DNA of 7,276 bases, taken from positions 1 through 7,276 of the forward strand of contig JAFAEA010000188.1 of assembly GCA_023424355.1 (NCBI GenBank), written 5' to 3'. Below, piece by piece: positions 1 to 5,741 of this stretch. Under the pieces are notes generated by a model. That model did not search any database, was not told where the DNA came from, and saw only the letters and a program-made list of their open reading frames with translations. The translations under genes were made by a program, and so were the position numbers. Numbering within the stretch: the first letter of the stretch is position 1; the number at the start of each line of letters is the position of its first letter. The stretch is from Chloroflexota bacterium (GTDB taxonomy: Bacteria; Chloroflexota; Chloroflexia; Thermomicrobiales; UBA6265).

Positions 1-2
1 CC

Positions 3-755
3 GGCCTTGTTCCGTGGGACAACCGCAAGCGACTCGCCCAGAAAATCGGCGTAGTTTTTGGTCAGCGAACCCAATTGTGGTGGGATCTGGCGCTGATCGA
101 GAGCCTCGAACTCCTGAAGCATCTCTACAGGGTGCCGGAAGATCGATTCCAGGAGAATCTGGCGACAGCAACAGAACTGCTCGGACTGGACGAATTCATC
201 CGCACACCGGTCCGACAGCTCAGCCTCGGTCAGCGGATGCGCGGCGATCTCGCGGCAGCGCTCCTCCACGATCCGGAGATTCTGTATCTCGATGAGCCAA
301 CCATCGGTCTCGATATCGTGGCCAAGGCCGCGATTAGGGAGTTCCTCGCCACACTCAATCGCGAACGACGGACGACGGTGCTACTCACCACGCACGATCT
401 CGACGATATCGAGCAGCTGTGTCCGCGCATCATGGTGATCGACCACGGTCAGGTGATGTACGATGGCGCCCTCGAGACACTGAAATCAAAATGGGGCGGA
501 CGCCGGCAGCTCATCGTCGATTATTCGAATGAACCAGAAGAGGGCATTCAGAGTATGAGCAATGGACACCTGGAGATCACTAGCATCGATGGACCTCGAG
601 TGACTATCGCGTTTGATCGCGAGGCAGTATCGGCCCCTGATGTCCTCACTCGCGCGGGCAACTTCGGCGAAGTGCGCGATATGAGCATTCAGGAGCCGGA
701 TATCGAAGATGTGATTCGGCGAATGTACGCTGGGGCGATTCCTACCGGGATCTAA
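3..755 (+). CDS. ABC-2 type exporter ATP-binding subunit, 5' end outside window
   Basis: This is the ATPase half of an ABC exporter of the DrrA/viologen-exporter-like group (COG4586 type), which powers a membrane permease at the inner face of the cytoplasmic membrane. The reading frame is already open at base 3 and runs through the Q-loop region (VVFGQRTQLWWDL, about 51-92), so the start and the Walker A loop lie left of the window, probably some 30 residues or more away. Visible in order are the signature motif in the variant form LSLGQ (219-233), Walker B with D-loop (LYLDEPTIGLD, about 282-314) and the switch histidine in TTHDL (393-395). After these comes a C-terminal domain of about 90 residues, as usual for this group. 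The TTG at 75 is internal and not a credible start. The usual two partner permease genes do not follow; they could only lie upstream. The stop shares bases with the stop of the convergent peptidase. Family is secure; the transported substrate is not knowable from this. Confidence 0.93.
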   Translation, partial: GLVPWDNRKRLAQKIGVVFGQRTQLWWDLALIESLELLKHLYRVPEDRFQENLATATELLGLDEFIRTPVRQLSLGQRMRGDLAAALLHDPEILYLDEPTIGLDIVAKAAIREFLATLNRERRTTVLLTTHDLDDIEQLCPRIMVIDHGQVMYDGALETLKSKWGGRRQLIVDYSNEPEEGIQSMSNGHLEITSIDGPRVTIAFDREAVSAPDVLTRAGNFGEVRDMSIQEPDIEDVIRRMYAGAIPTGI

Positions 756-1933
756 ACGCCGAGCAAATCGCTGATTGTCGCTGCGTAGATGCGTGCCTGT
801 TTGACGAGATCGTCGACAGGCATGCACTCGTTGGCGCCGTGCTCGTTTTCGCCTGCCGGCCCCATGATGACCGTATCGACACCAATCGAGCGGTATAGAC
901 GAGCATCAGTAATGCCGGCCCATTCCACAAAGAACTCCGGTTCATCGCCAAGTGAGCGGAGCGAGTTCTGGAACGCTGTCACTAACGGCGAATCGGCCGA
1001 GGTCATATTGGCTTCGGTATAGCGCTCCGGATCGTATTCCAGTTCGTAGACGAAATCCGGATCTTCAGCAGCCACGGCATCCAACTTCGCGCGGATATCG
1101 GCGATCACCGATTCCACCGTTTCGCCTGGAACCGTGCGGCGATCGATATCGATGGTGGCTTCTCCCGGCACCACATTGTGGGCCACGCCACCTTCGATTC
1201 CGTTGACGCTGAGTACCGGATGTCCAACCGCCTCGTGGAACGTTTCAAGATGATGCTCAAGCGCCAGGATTCCCTTGGCTGCCTTCTGCAACGCGTTGAT
1301 GCCGATCACCCGCGCAACCGCCGTATGACTGGCACGTCCCTTAAAGTGGACTTTCACTCCGAGTCCGCCGCGCTCGGCGATACGAATGCGAAAGTTACTC
1401 CCCTCGCCCACGATGGTGTAATCCGGTTTGGGAATATTTCCAGCTTCGATTTCGGCTACAACGTGCTTCGTACCGAAGTTGGCACCGCGCTCCTCATCGC
1501 TCACAACATGCACGGTGAGCGCTCCCTTGAGCGGCGCATCGCGGAACATCTCCATCATGGTGAGCATCACGCCGACGCTGGACTTCATATCCGCAGCTCC
1601 GCGGCCATAGATGGTGGAACCGTCCTCGCTGAGCACACCCTCGAACGGATCGGTCTTCCAGCTGCCGGCATCGCTGACCGGCACCACATCGAGGTGGCCA
1701 TTCATGGCCAGCAAAGGACCTTGCTCCGGATTGCCAATGGTGGCGATGATGTTTGGTCGCTTCGGATCGTTCGCTGTTTCGATGTAGCTGATACCTCGCT
1801 CATCGAACCACTGCTTCACGAACTGCATTATCTCGAATTCGTCGCCACTGACCGACGGAATCGACACGAGTTGGGTGGCGATTTTGGCAATGGTATCCCG
1901 ATTGACTTGATCTACCCATGTATTGTTAGACAT
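752..1933 (-). CDS. M20 family metallopeptidase (ArgE/DapE-like amidohydrolase), copy 1
   Basis: Cytosolic di-zinc hydrolase of 393 residues that cleaves an amide or peptide bond. Its relatives include acetylornithine deacetylase, succinyl-diaminopimelate desuccinylase and M20 carboxypeptidases. All expected metal and catalytic residues are visible: H80 and D82 in GHLDVVP, bridging D115 in AADMKS, the general base E147 with E148 in SDEERG, E177 in VGEGS, and H365 in EHGANE near the C-terminus. The lid/dimerisation domain (about 185-300) carries the GRASHTA motif. Start: the frame is open further upstream to 2185, but only the ATG at 1933 has a good Shine-Dalgarno (GAGGAG, 5 bases before it), and it aligns residue for residue with the paralogue at 3298-4485. 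The upstream extension would also run into the divergent zinc-ribbon gene. No biosynthetic neighbour names the substrate, so ArgE or DapE should not be assigned. Confidence 0.95.
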   Translation of the reverse strand: MSNNTWVDQVNRDTIAKIATQLVSIPSVSGDEFEIMQFVKQWFDERGISYIETANDPKRPNIIATIGNPEQGPLLAMNGHLDVVPVSDAGSWKTDPFEGVLSEDGSTIYGRGAADMKSSVGVMLTMMEMFRDAPLKGALTVHVVSDEERGANFGTKHVVAEIEAGNIPKPDYTIVGEGSNFRIRIAERGGLGVKVHFKGRASHTAVARVIGINALQKAAKGILALEHHLETFHEAVGHPVLSVNGIEGGVAHNVVPGEATIDIDRRTVPGETVESVIADIRAKLDAVAAEDPDFVYELEYDPERYTEANMTSADSPLVTAFQNSLRSLGDEPEFFVEWAGITDARLYRSIGVDTVIMGPAGENEHGANECMPVDDLVKQARIYAATISDLLGV

Positions 1934-1938
1934 TCTTG

Positions 1939-1944
1939 CTCCTC
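1939..1944 (-). promoter_or_regulatory. Ribosome binding site that fixes the M20 copy 1 start
   Basis: Read on the minus strand this is GAGGAG, 5 bases before the ATG at 1933. It decides against the longer open frame that reaches 2185. Confidence 0.75.
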
Positions 1945-1968
1945 GATCCGGAATACAACTCGGAAATC

Positions 1969-1977
1969 CTTGTACCA
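1969..1977 (-). promoter_or_regulatory. Candidate extended -10 element for M20 copy 1
   Basis: The minus strand reads TGGTACAAG, an extended -10 form (TGn plus 4 of 6 matches to TATAAT) 35 bases before the ATG. I see no good -35 box. The same TGnTACAAG form stands at nearly the same distance before the paralogue, which is the main reason to list it. Confidence 0.35.
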
Positions 1978-2048
1978 CAGGAATCCCCATTGTGGGCCCG
2001 CTTTGACGTACAATTGAAACAGTGAATGAAGACTGCATCGAGAGACCC

Positions 2049-2408
2049 ATGACCACCATAATTTGCCAACAATGTGACGATTCATTTGAATATTCGGACG
2101 CCGAGCGCGAGTTCCGTGAGCACCGCAGTTTGGCGCGCCCGATTCTGTGTCCATCGTGCCGGCAGCGGGATCGACAGCGCCGCAATGGCGAACTCGTGAA
2201 CCTTTATATGCGCACGGATTCGTTCGATCCGTTCCTCCTCGGCGAGAACACCCAGGCCGGCAACATCCACCGTCCGAACCGTGAAGTACGCATGATGCAC
2301 GATGCCATCTGCGCCGCCTGCGGCGCGGAAACACGGGTTCCATTTGCACCGCGTGGAGATCGTCCGGTGTATTGCAAGAACTGCTTCAACCAGCGCAAGG
2401 GCAGATAG
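2049..2408 (+). CDS. Double zinc-ribbon protein (four CxxC motifs, CxxC-x17-CxxC type)
   Basis: Small protein of 119 residues with two probable zinc-binding units. The first is C6-C9 with C34-C37 (24 residues between the pairs); the second is C88-C91 with C109-C112 (exactly 17 between). The second matches the 'CxxC-x17-CxxC' / probable zinc-ribbon family that is common in Chloroflexota and some Firmicutes and has no settled function; nucleic-acid or protein binding is a guess. Between the ribbons lies a basic, polar linker (RQRDRQRR near 38-45). The chosen ATG at 2049 has a purine-rich GAGAGA run 3 bases before it and puts the first CxxC at residue 6. An in-frame GTG at 2022 would add nine residues but has no Shine-Dalgarno. 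A TACAAT at 2009-2014 could be its -10, without a convincing -35. The gene is divergent from M20 copy 1 and stands alone; no terminator follows before the toxin-antitoxin promoter. Confidence 0.85.
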   Translation: MTTIICQQCDDSFEYSDAEREFREHRSLARPILCPSCRQRDRQRRNGELVNLYMRTDSFDPFLLGENTQAGNIHRPNREVRMMHDAICAACGAETRVPFAPRGDRPVYCKNCFNQRKGR

Positions 2409-2424
2409 TTTCACTGCGGGGCCA

Positions 2425-2433
2425 TGATATCCT
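2425..2433 (+). promoter_or_regulatory. Candidate extended -10 promoter of the toxin-antitoxin module
   Basis: TGATATCCT matches an extended -10 (TGn followed by TATCCT, 4 of 6 consensus positions). It would start transcription near 2440, leaving a leader of about 20 bases that contains the AAAGGA ribosome binding site at 2449-2454. It overlaps the first bases of the palindrome at 2430-2445, as expected if the antitoxin represses its own promoter. The -35 region is weak. Confidence 0.4.
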
Positions 2434-2445
2434 TACATGTAAGGA
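2430..2445. promoter_or_regulatory. Perfect 16-base palindrome, probable operator of the toxin-antitoxin module
   Basis: TCCTTACATGTAAGGA is a perfect inverted repeat with no spacer, ending 16 bases before the antitoxin start. It overlaps the candidate -10 element and the expected transcription start. AbrB/MazE/VapB-type antitoxins bind palindromes of this kind in their own promoters, usually as complexes with the toxin. It has no loop and no T-run, so a terminator for the upstream zinc-ribbon gene is unlikely. Confidence 0.6.
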
Positions 2446-2461
2446 ATGAAAGGAATCCCGC

Positions 2462-2839
2462 GTGGAAATCGCCAAAGTGACCTCCAAGGGTCAAATCACC
2501 ATTCCCAAAGAAGTTCGAGACGAACTTGATCTGTCTCCGGGCAGCAAAGTTGTCTTTCTGAAGGTGGGAAACGAAATGGTTGTACGCAACGCTAGTGTTG
2601 AGTCTGAAACTCTACGTCAGCGATCCGACGAACTAAAGCAACGATGGCTGGCTGAAGCTGCTGCGAAGTACGATATTGATCTTGATGAAGTGCGGAACAG
2701 AGCTGAGGGTAAAACAACGAAAGAACTTCTGGAAGATGTGCGAGCAGGGTTCCGTAAAGTCATTGAAGAAAACGGGCTCAAATTGGACGAAGATATAGCT
2801 AAATATTTTGGAGTCTCAGAAGACGACTACGTGAAGTGA
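2462..2839 (+). CDS. AbrB/SpoVT-type antitoxin of a PIN toxin-antitoxin pair
   Basis: DNA-binding antitoxin of 125 residues. Residues 1-45 are a swapped-hairpin AbrB/SpoVT domain with the hallmark run VTSKGQITIPKEVR at 6-19, which dimerises and binds the operator. Residues 46-125 form a long, charged, mostly helical tail that should wrap and inhibit the PIN toxin; antitoxins of this type are often only 70-90 residues, so the tail is long. Start is GTG at 2462, with AAAGGA ending 7 bases before it; no in-frame ATG competes. The stop overlaps the toxin start in GTGA (2836-2839), so the pair should be translationally coupled with the antitoxin made first. A palindrome at 2430-2445 suggests autoregulation. 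The gene is AT-richer than its neighbours: 50 G+C in 120 bases at 2701-2820 against 76 in 120 at 3601-3720, by hand count, which fits horizontal transfer. Confidence 0.9.
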   Translation: MEIAKVTSKGQITIPKEVRDELDLSPGSKVVFLKVGNEMVVRNASVESETLRQRSDELKQRWLAEAAAKYDIDLDEVRNRAEGKTTKELLEDVRAGFRKVIEENGLKLDEDIAKYFGVSEDDYVK

Positions 2840-3246
2840 AAATCGTTCTGGACACCAACGTCTTGTACTCCGCCTTCATTCAGGCATCGCCTCGGATGCA
2901 AAGGCTGATTGACTGGACGATCTCCAATCACGATGTTTATGTGACGCCGACAATCATCGTGGAAATTCTCGAAAAGGCGGCAGAGCGAGCCCCCGACACG
3001 TTGCCGTCAATAGTGGCTCTCCTGGCCTCAGACAGCGTCGGGCTCCTCGACGAGCATCTACCGCTCGCCCCTAAACGCGTGATCATAAGAGACAAGAATG
3101 ATCAGGCGATCATTGATGCGGCAATTTCCAACGACATAGATGTAATCATCACGGGCGATAAGGACTATCACGCCCTCGAACTAGAACACCCCATCACAAT
3201 GTATCCGGGCGATTTTGCTGCAGCGTTTCTCACCAGCGAGTCTTAA
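2836..3246 (+). CDS. PIN-domain toxin (putative ribonuclease)
   Basis: Protein of 136 residues, the size of a single PIN domain, and probably a magnesium-dependent endoribonuclease that cuts RNA when freed from its antitoxin. The acidic residues of the PIN active site are present: D6 in VLDTN, E43 in IVEIL, D89 in RDKND and D108/D110 in TGDKD. The form fits the family annotated as 'putative toxin-antitoxin system toxin component, PIN family' (COG1569) better than short VapC. The start is GTG at 2836 inside the antitoxin stop (GTGA, 4-base overlap). No separate Shine-Dalgarno is needed if ribosomes re-initiate, though the end of the antitoxin gene offers a GAAG stretch. With all catalytic acids in place the toxin looks intact. 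It converges on M20 copy 2 with a 30-base palindrome between them. The RNA target cannot be read from sequence. Confidence 0.9.
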   Translation: MKIVLDTNVLYSAFIQASPRMQRLIDWTISNHDVYVTPTIIVEILEKAAERAPDTLPSIVALLASDSVGLLDEHLPLAPKRVIIRDKNDQAIIDAAISNDIDVIITGDKDYHALELEHPITMYPGDFAAAFLTSES

Positions 3247-3252
3247 ACAACA

Positions 3253-3282
3253 AATCCGGCCAGAGAATTCTCTGGCCGGATT
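3253..3282. terminator. Perfect 30-base palindrome, intrinsic terminator between convergent genes
   Basis: An uninterrupted inverted repeat with a GC-rich arm (ATCCGGCCAGAG) centred on AATT at 3266-3269 fills most of the 51 bases between the toxin stop and the M20 copy 2 stop. On the minus strand it is followed by a T-rich run (TTTGTTGTTT), so it should end the peptidase transcript. On the plus strand the following bases are not T-rich until TTTCT at 3295, after a second small hairpin (TCGAG-AAA-CTCGA, 3282-3294). Action in both directions is possible, but the minus direction is better supported. Confidence 0.8.
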
Positions 3283-3297
3283 CGAGAAACTCGATTT

Positions 3298-4485
3298 CTA
3301 CACGCCCAGCAGGTTGCTGATGGTGAGCGCGTAAATCTTGGCCTGCTTCTCGAGGTCATCGATGTTGATGCTCTCGTTGGCGCCGTGGGCTCCTTCGCCG
3401 CGGGGACCCATTCCAACTGTATCCATGCCGTGCTGGCGATAGAAACGACCATCGGTCATGCCAGCCCACTGCACGAAGAACTCTGGCTCCTCGCCAGTGA
3501 GATCGCGCACGGCCTTCTGGAATGCCTGTACCAGTGGCGAATCCTCTTCGGTGATGTTCGGGGCAATGTAGGAGCCATCCGGATCGATCTCGAGCTCGTA
3601 CACGAACTCCGGATCCTCGGCGGCCACTGCATCCAGCTTGGCGCGGATATCAGCGACAGCGCTATCCATGTCCTCACCAGGGACAAGTCGACGGTCGATG
3701 CTGAGCTTGGCTTCGCCCGGCACAACATTGTGGGCAACGCCGCCTTCGATCATGTTCACACTCAACACCGGGTAGCCAACTGCCGGGTGGAAGGTGTCGA
3801 TGTGATGCTCCAGGGCAATGATCGCCTTGGCAGCTTTCTGCAGTGCATTGATGCCGGTGACGCGGGCGGCAGCCGTGTGGCTGGCGCGTCCCTTGATCAG
3901 CACATTCACCGCCAGTCCACCACGCTCGGCGTTGCGAACCTTGTGCTCGCTGCCCTCACCGATGAACACATAATCCGGGCGTGGCAGGTTACCCGCTTCG
4001 ATCTCGGCCAATACGTGCTTGGTGCCATAGACGGCGCCAACTTCCTCATCGCTGACGATGTGGGCGCTGAGGGCACCCTTGAGCGGAGCATCCTTGAACA
4101 TCTCCAGCATGGTCATCATCACACCCACGCTGGTTTTCATGTCGCTGGAGCCGCGGCCGTAGAGCTTCTTTCCATCTTCACTGACCACGCCCTCGAACGG
4201 ATCCGTCTTCCAGTCACCGGCGTCGCTCACAGGTACCACATCGAGGTGACCATTCATGGCGATCAACGGACCTTCGGAGGGATTGCCGACGGTGGCGATG
4301 ATGTTCGGTCGCTTCGGATCGTTGGCGGTTTCCACGTAGCTGATACCACGCTCATCCAGCCATCGCTTCACAAACTGCATAACTTCATACTCATCGCCAC
4401 TCACAGATGGAATGGAAACGAGCTGCTTTCCAACCTCGACAATCGCATCGCGGCTGACTTTTTCTACCCAGGGACTTGTGGACAT
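3298..4485 (-). CDS. M20 family metallopeptidase (ArgE/DapE-like amidohydrolase), copy 2
   Basis: A 395-residue paralogue of the peptidase at 752-1933, with the same di-zinc hydrolase fold and complete active site: H80 and D82 (GHLDVVP), D115 (SSDMKT), E147/E148 (SDEEVG), E177 (IGEGS) and H367 (AHGANE). In the first 100 residues 78 are identical to copy 1 by hand count. Differences increase in the lid domain and C-terminal third, where copy 2 has two extra residues, before both end in NLLGV or DLLGV. The codons differ at many synonymous positions, so the duplication is not recent. Start ATG at 4485 follows GGAGG by 4 bases on the minus strand; the frame is open for 26 more codons upstream but that stretch holds the promoter and aligns with nothing. 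It is transcribed from its own probable promoter at 4518-4546 and ends at the palindrome 3253-3282. Substrate unknown; differing specificity from copy 1 is plausible. Confidence 0.95.
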   Translation of the reverse strand: MSTSPWVEKVSRDAIVEVGKQLVSIPSVSGDEYEVMQFVKRWLDERGISYVETANDPKRPNIIATVGNPSEGPLIAMNGHLDVVPVSDAGDWKTDPFEGVVSEDGKKLYGRGSSDMKTSVGVMMTMLEMFKDAPLKGALSAHIVSDEEVGAVYGTKHVLAEIEAGNLPRPDYVFIGEGSEHKVRNAERGGLAVNVLIKGRASHTAAARVTGINALQKAAKAIIALEHHIDTFHPAVGYPVLSVNMIEGGVAHNVVPGEAKLSIDRRLVPGEDMDSAVADIRAKLDAVAAEDPEFVYELEIDPDGSYIAPNITEEDSPLVQAFQKAVRDLTGEEPEFFVQWAGMTDGRFYRQHGMDTVGMGPRGEGAHGANESINIDDLEKQAKIYALTISNLLGV

Positions 4486-4517
4486 GTGACCTCCAGAAAC
4501 ACTATCAATATCGGTCT

Positions 4518-4546
4518 CTTGTATCACGATTTCGAGAGGCCGCCAA
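4518..4546 (-). promoter_or_regulatory. Candidate sigma-70 type promoter of M20 copy 2
   Basis: Minus strand: TTGGCG at 4546-4541, a 17-base spacer, then TACAAG at 4523-4518 preceded by TGA, giving an extended -10. Each hexamer matches consensus at 4 of 6 positions. The -10 lies 32 bases before the ATG and leaves room for the GGAGG site. It suggests the gene is transcribed separately from the reductase-like gene that ends 87 bases upstream. Confidence 0.45.
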
Positions 4547-4572
4547 CCGATGAATGTACCCACCGCGCAACA

Positions 4573-5223
4573 CTACGAAGATTTCTTCACCAGGCGCATA
4601 TGGATCACACCATCGATACCCAGATTCTCGGCAACATCGTAGTGATCAAAGAGGTCTTCCATGCCTTCCCACAGGTTTTCACCTGCGCCCAGCACGATGG
4701 GAACGATCACAATGTGGGCCTCATCAATCAACTGGGCCTTGAAGAATTCTCGTAGAACTCTGACGCCTCCACGGATGCAGATGTCGTCCTCTCCAGCGGC
4801 CTCCTGCGCCAAGGCAAGCACCTCGGCAGCCGAACCATCGACGAAATGGAACGTGGTGCCACCCTCCATCTCGATACTCGGACGCGGGTGATGAGTCATG
4901 ACGTACGTGGGATGGTGATATGGCGGATTATCGCCCCACCATCCTTGCCAGGTTTCGTCTTCCCACGGGCCCCGCTGTGGACCGAACATATTCCGCCCCA
5001 TGATGGTGGCGCCGAGCCCCTGAAAGCTGCGCTCCACCATGTCATTGGCTGCACCATAGTTGCCCTGGGGTGCACCAAACATCTCGGCGGCGTGGGCAGT
5101 TCGAACCATCCACTGATGCAATCGTTCGCCGGCATGGCCAAACGGAGTCTCGAGTGTTTGAGGTGTGCCGGTGCCATAACCATCGATTGAAATTGAGAAA
5201 CAATGAACGCGGACTCTGGACAT
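4573..5223 (-). CDS. Dihydrofolate reductase family protein (RibD C-terminal domain-like)
   Basis: Protein of 216 residues in the RibD-C/DHFR-like superfamily, whose characterised members reduce pteridine or riboflavin-precursor rings with NADPH; small standalone members mostly have unknown substrates. Visible marks are the N-terminal strand ending in SISIDGY (10-16), the nucleotide-site segment MGRNMFG (75-81), the strand YVMTHHPRP (107-115) where family members read 'vlTr.p', GGVRVLREF (152-160), and the C-terminal VPIVLGAGENLW (174-185). A stretch of about 45 residues rich in His, Met and Gly (28-70) between the first strand and the GRNMF motif is typical of the longer bacterial subgroup. 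Start ATG at 5223 follows a near-perfect AAAGGAGG at spacing 6; an upstream in-frame extension to 5277 has no such site. True folate reductase or RibD roles are unlikely given the missing deaminase domain and lack of riboflavin neighbours. No clear promoter hexamers were found. Confidence 0.88.
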   Translation of the reverse strand: MSRVRVHCFSISIDGYGTGTPQTLETPFGHAGERLHQWMVRTAHAAEMFGAPQGNYGAANDMVERSFQGLGATIMGRNMFGPQRGPWEDETWQGWWGDNPPYHHPTYVMTHHPRPSIEMEGGTTFHFVDGSAAEVLALAQEAAGEDDICIRGGVRVLREFFKAQLIDEAHIVIVPIVLGAGENLWEGMEDLFDHYDVAENLGIDGVIHMRLVKKSS

Positions 5224-5304
5224 ATGGTGCCTCCTTTGGTTCGATTCTGGGTTGAGTGTTGCAGAACAAGGCCCCATTCCACTACTTCAATATTGCAGTT
5301 AAGC

Positions 5305-5336
5305 AAAAATCCCCGGTCGCGCAAGCACGACCGGGG
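5305..5336 (-). terminator. Intrinsic terminator of the cyclic-di-AMP receptor gene
   Basis: CCCCGGTCG at 5311-5319 pairs with CGACCGGGG at 5328-5336 (9 GC-rich pairs, 8-base loop). On the minus strand the stem is followed after one A by TTTTT (5309-5305). It starts 18 bases after the darA stop, the classic layout of a factor-independent terminator, and separates darA from the reductase-like gene. Confidence 0.88.
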
Positions 5337-5354
5337 AAACATGCGGTTCTGTGG

Positions 5355-5684
5355 TTAGATGCGTTCGAAGCGCTCGACATCCAGCACGAAGACAATTGCT
5401 CCGCCGACTTCGACTTCGAAGTTCTCCGGCATGTAAAGCAATCCTGGCTCGAGTGCTGGCGAATACGGGACCGCGATCTGGGTGCGGCGACGAGCTGAGC
5501 GCTGCAGAATATTCATGACCGTTGGCACACCTGCATCTTCCACACCAATCATGAGGCTGGTGTTTCCTGTGCGCAGGAATGAGCCAGTGGTAGCGATCTT
5601 GGTAAAGCGGAATCCTGCCGAAACCAAAGACTCGGTCAGTACATCCGTATCTTCATCCTGTACGATCGCAAAGATCAGCTTCAC
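5355..5684 (-). CDS. darA: Cyclic-di-AMP receptor, DarA/PstA family (PII-like)
   Basis: A 109-residue PII-like trimeric signalling protein that binds the second messenger c-di-AMP in the cytosol; its output partner is unknown in the species studied so far. The length equals that of Staphylococcus PstA/DarA. Diagnostic segments are the N-terminal strand LIFAIVQDED (3-12), TKIATTGSFLRTGNTSLMIGV (28-48) around the ligand-binding loop, and the C-terminal strand VEVGGAIVFVLDV (91-103). As I recall the published structures, ligand contacts include R26, T28, F36, N41 and G47, all kept here; the usual GG at 34-35 is GS. The start is GTG at 5684, with AAGGAG 8 bases before it and no nearby in-frame ATG. 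The gene has its own candidate promoter and a strong terminator, so it is probably a one-gene unit. Its presence implies that the organism makes c-di-AMP, although no cyclase is in the window. Confidence 0.93.
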   Translation of the reverse strand: MKLIFAIVQDEDTDVLTESLVSAGFRFTKIATTGSFLRTGNTSLMIGVEDAGVPTVMNILQRSARRRTQIAVPYSPALEPGLLYMPENFEVEVGGAIVFVLDVERFERI

Positions 5685-5735
5685 AGCGTCTACTCCTTGT
5701 CAATTTCGGCCACAATTCGGAGCCGTTCTGGAGCC

Positions 5736-5741
5736 ATAATA
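5736..5741 (-). promoter_or_regulatory. Candidate -10 box of darA
   Basis: The minus strand reads TATTAT (5 of 6 matches to TATAAT), directly preceded by GTG, 51 bases before the GTG start. The -35 region (TTCGGA at a spacing of 18) is weak. An inverted repeat GTTCTG (5725-5730) / CAGAAC (5748-5753) brackets the box and might bind a regulator. Confidence 0.4.

Noticed and set aside
14..295. 93-codon plus-strand frame at the left edge
   Set aside because: Out of frame with the ABC ATPase, whose Q-loop, signature and Walker B motifs occupy the same bases.
1178..2017. 279-codon open frame on the plus strand opposite M20 copy 1
   Set aside because: Shadow of the minus-strand peptidase for the same reasons. 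Resemblance to the frame opposite copy 2 reflects paralogy of the sense genes.
1934..2185. N-terminal extension of M20 copy 1 to 2185
   Set aside because: No ribosome site, overlaps the divergent zinc-ribbon gene, and does not align with copy 2, whereas ATG 1933 has GAGGAG and matches the paralogue start.
752..4485. Composite transposon with the M20 genes as flanking repeats
   Set aside because: The two copies differ at many synonymous sites, there is no transposase, and I see no terminal inverted repeats or target duplications at the edges of the insert.
3385..4755. 456-codon open frame on the plus strand opposite M20 copy 2
   Set aside because: It is antisense to a well-supported gene, has no ribosome site or recognisable domain, and its translation is low-complexity in character. 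An open antisense frame is expected from the GC-rich codon bias. A similar frame opposite copy 1 follows from the shared protein sequence.
5224..5304. Possible promoter or small RNA between the darA terminator and the reductase-like gene
   Set aside because: I looked for -35/-10 pairs and stable hairpins on both strands here and found none good enough to call beyond the ribosome site of the gene.
4896..5342. 148-codon minus-strand frame and its plus-strand counterparts around the reductase-like gene
   Set aside because: Overlap the reductase-like gene in other frames, cross its terminator region, and show no domain or ribosome binding site.
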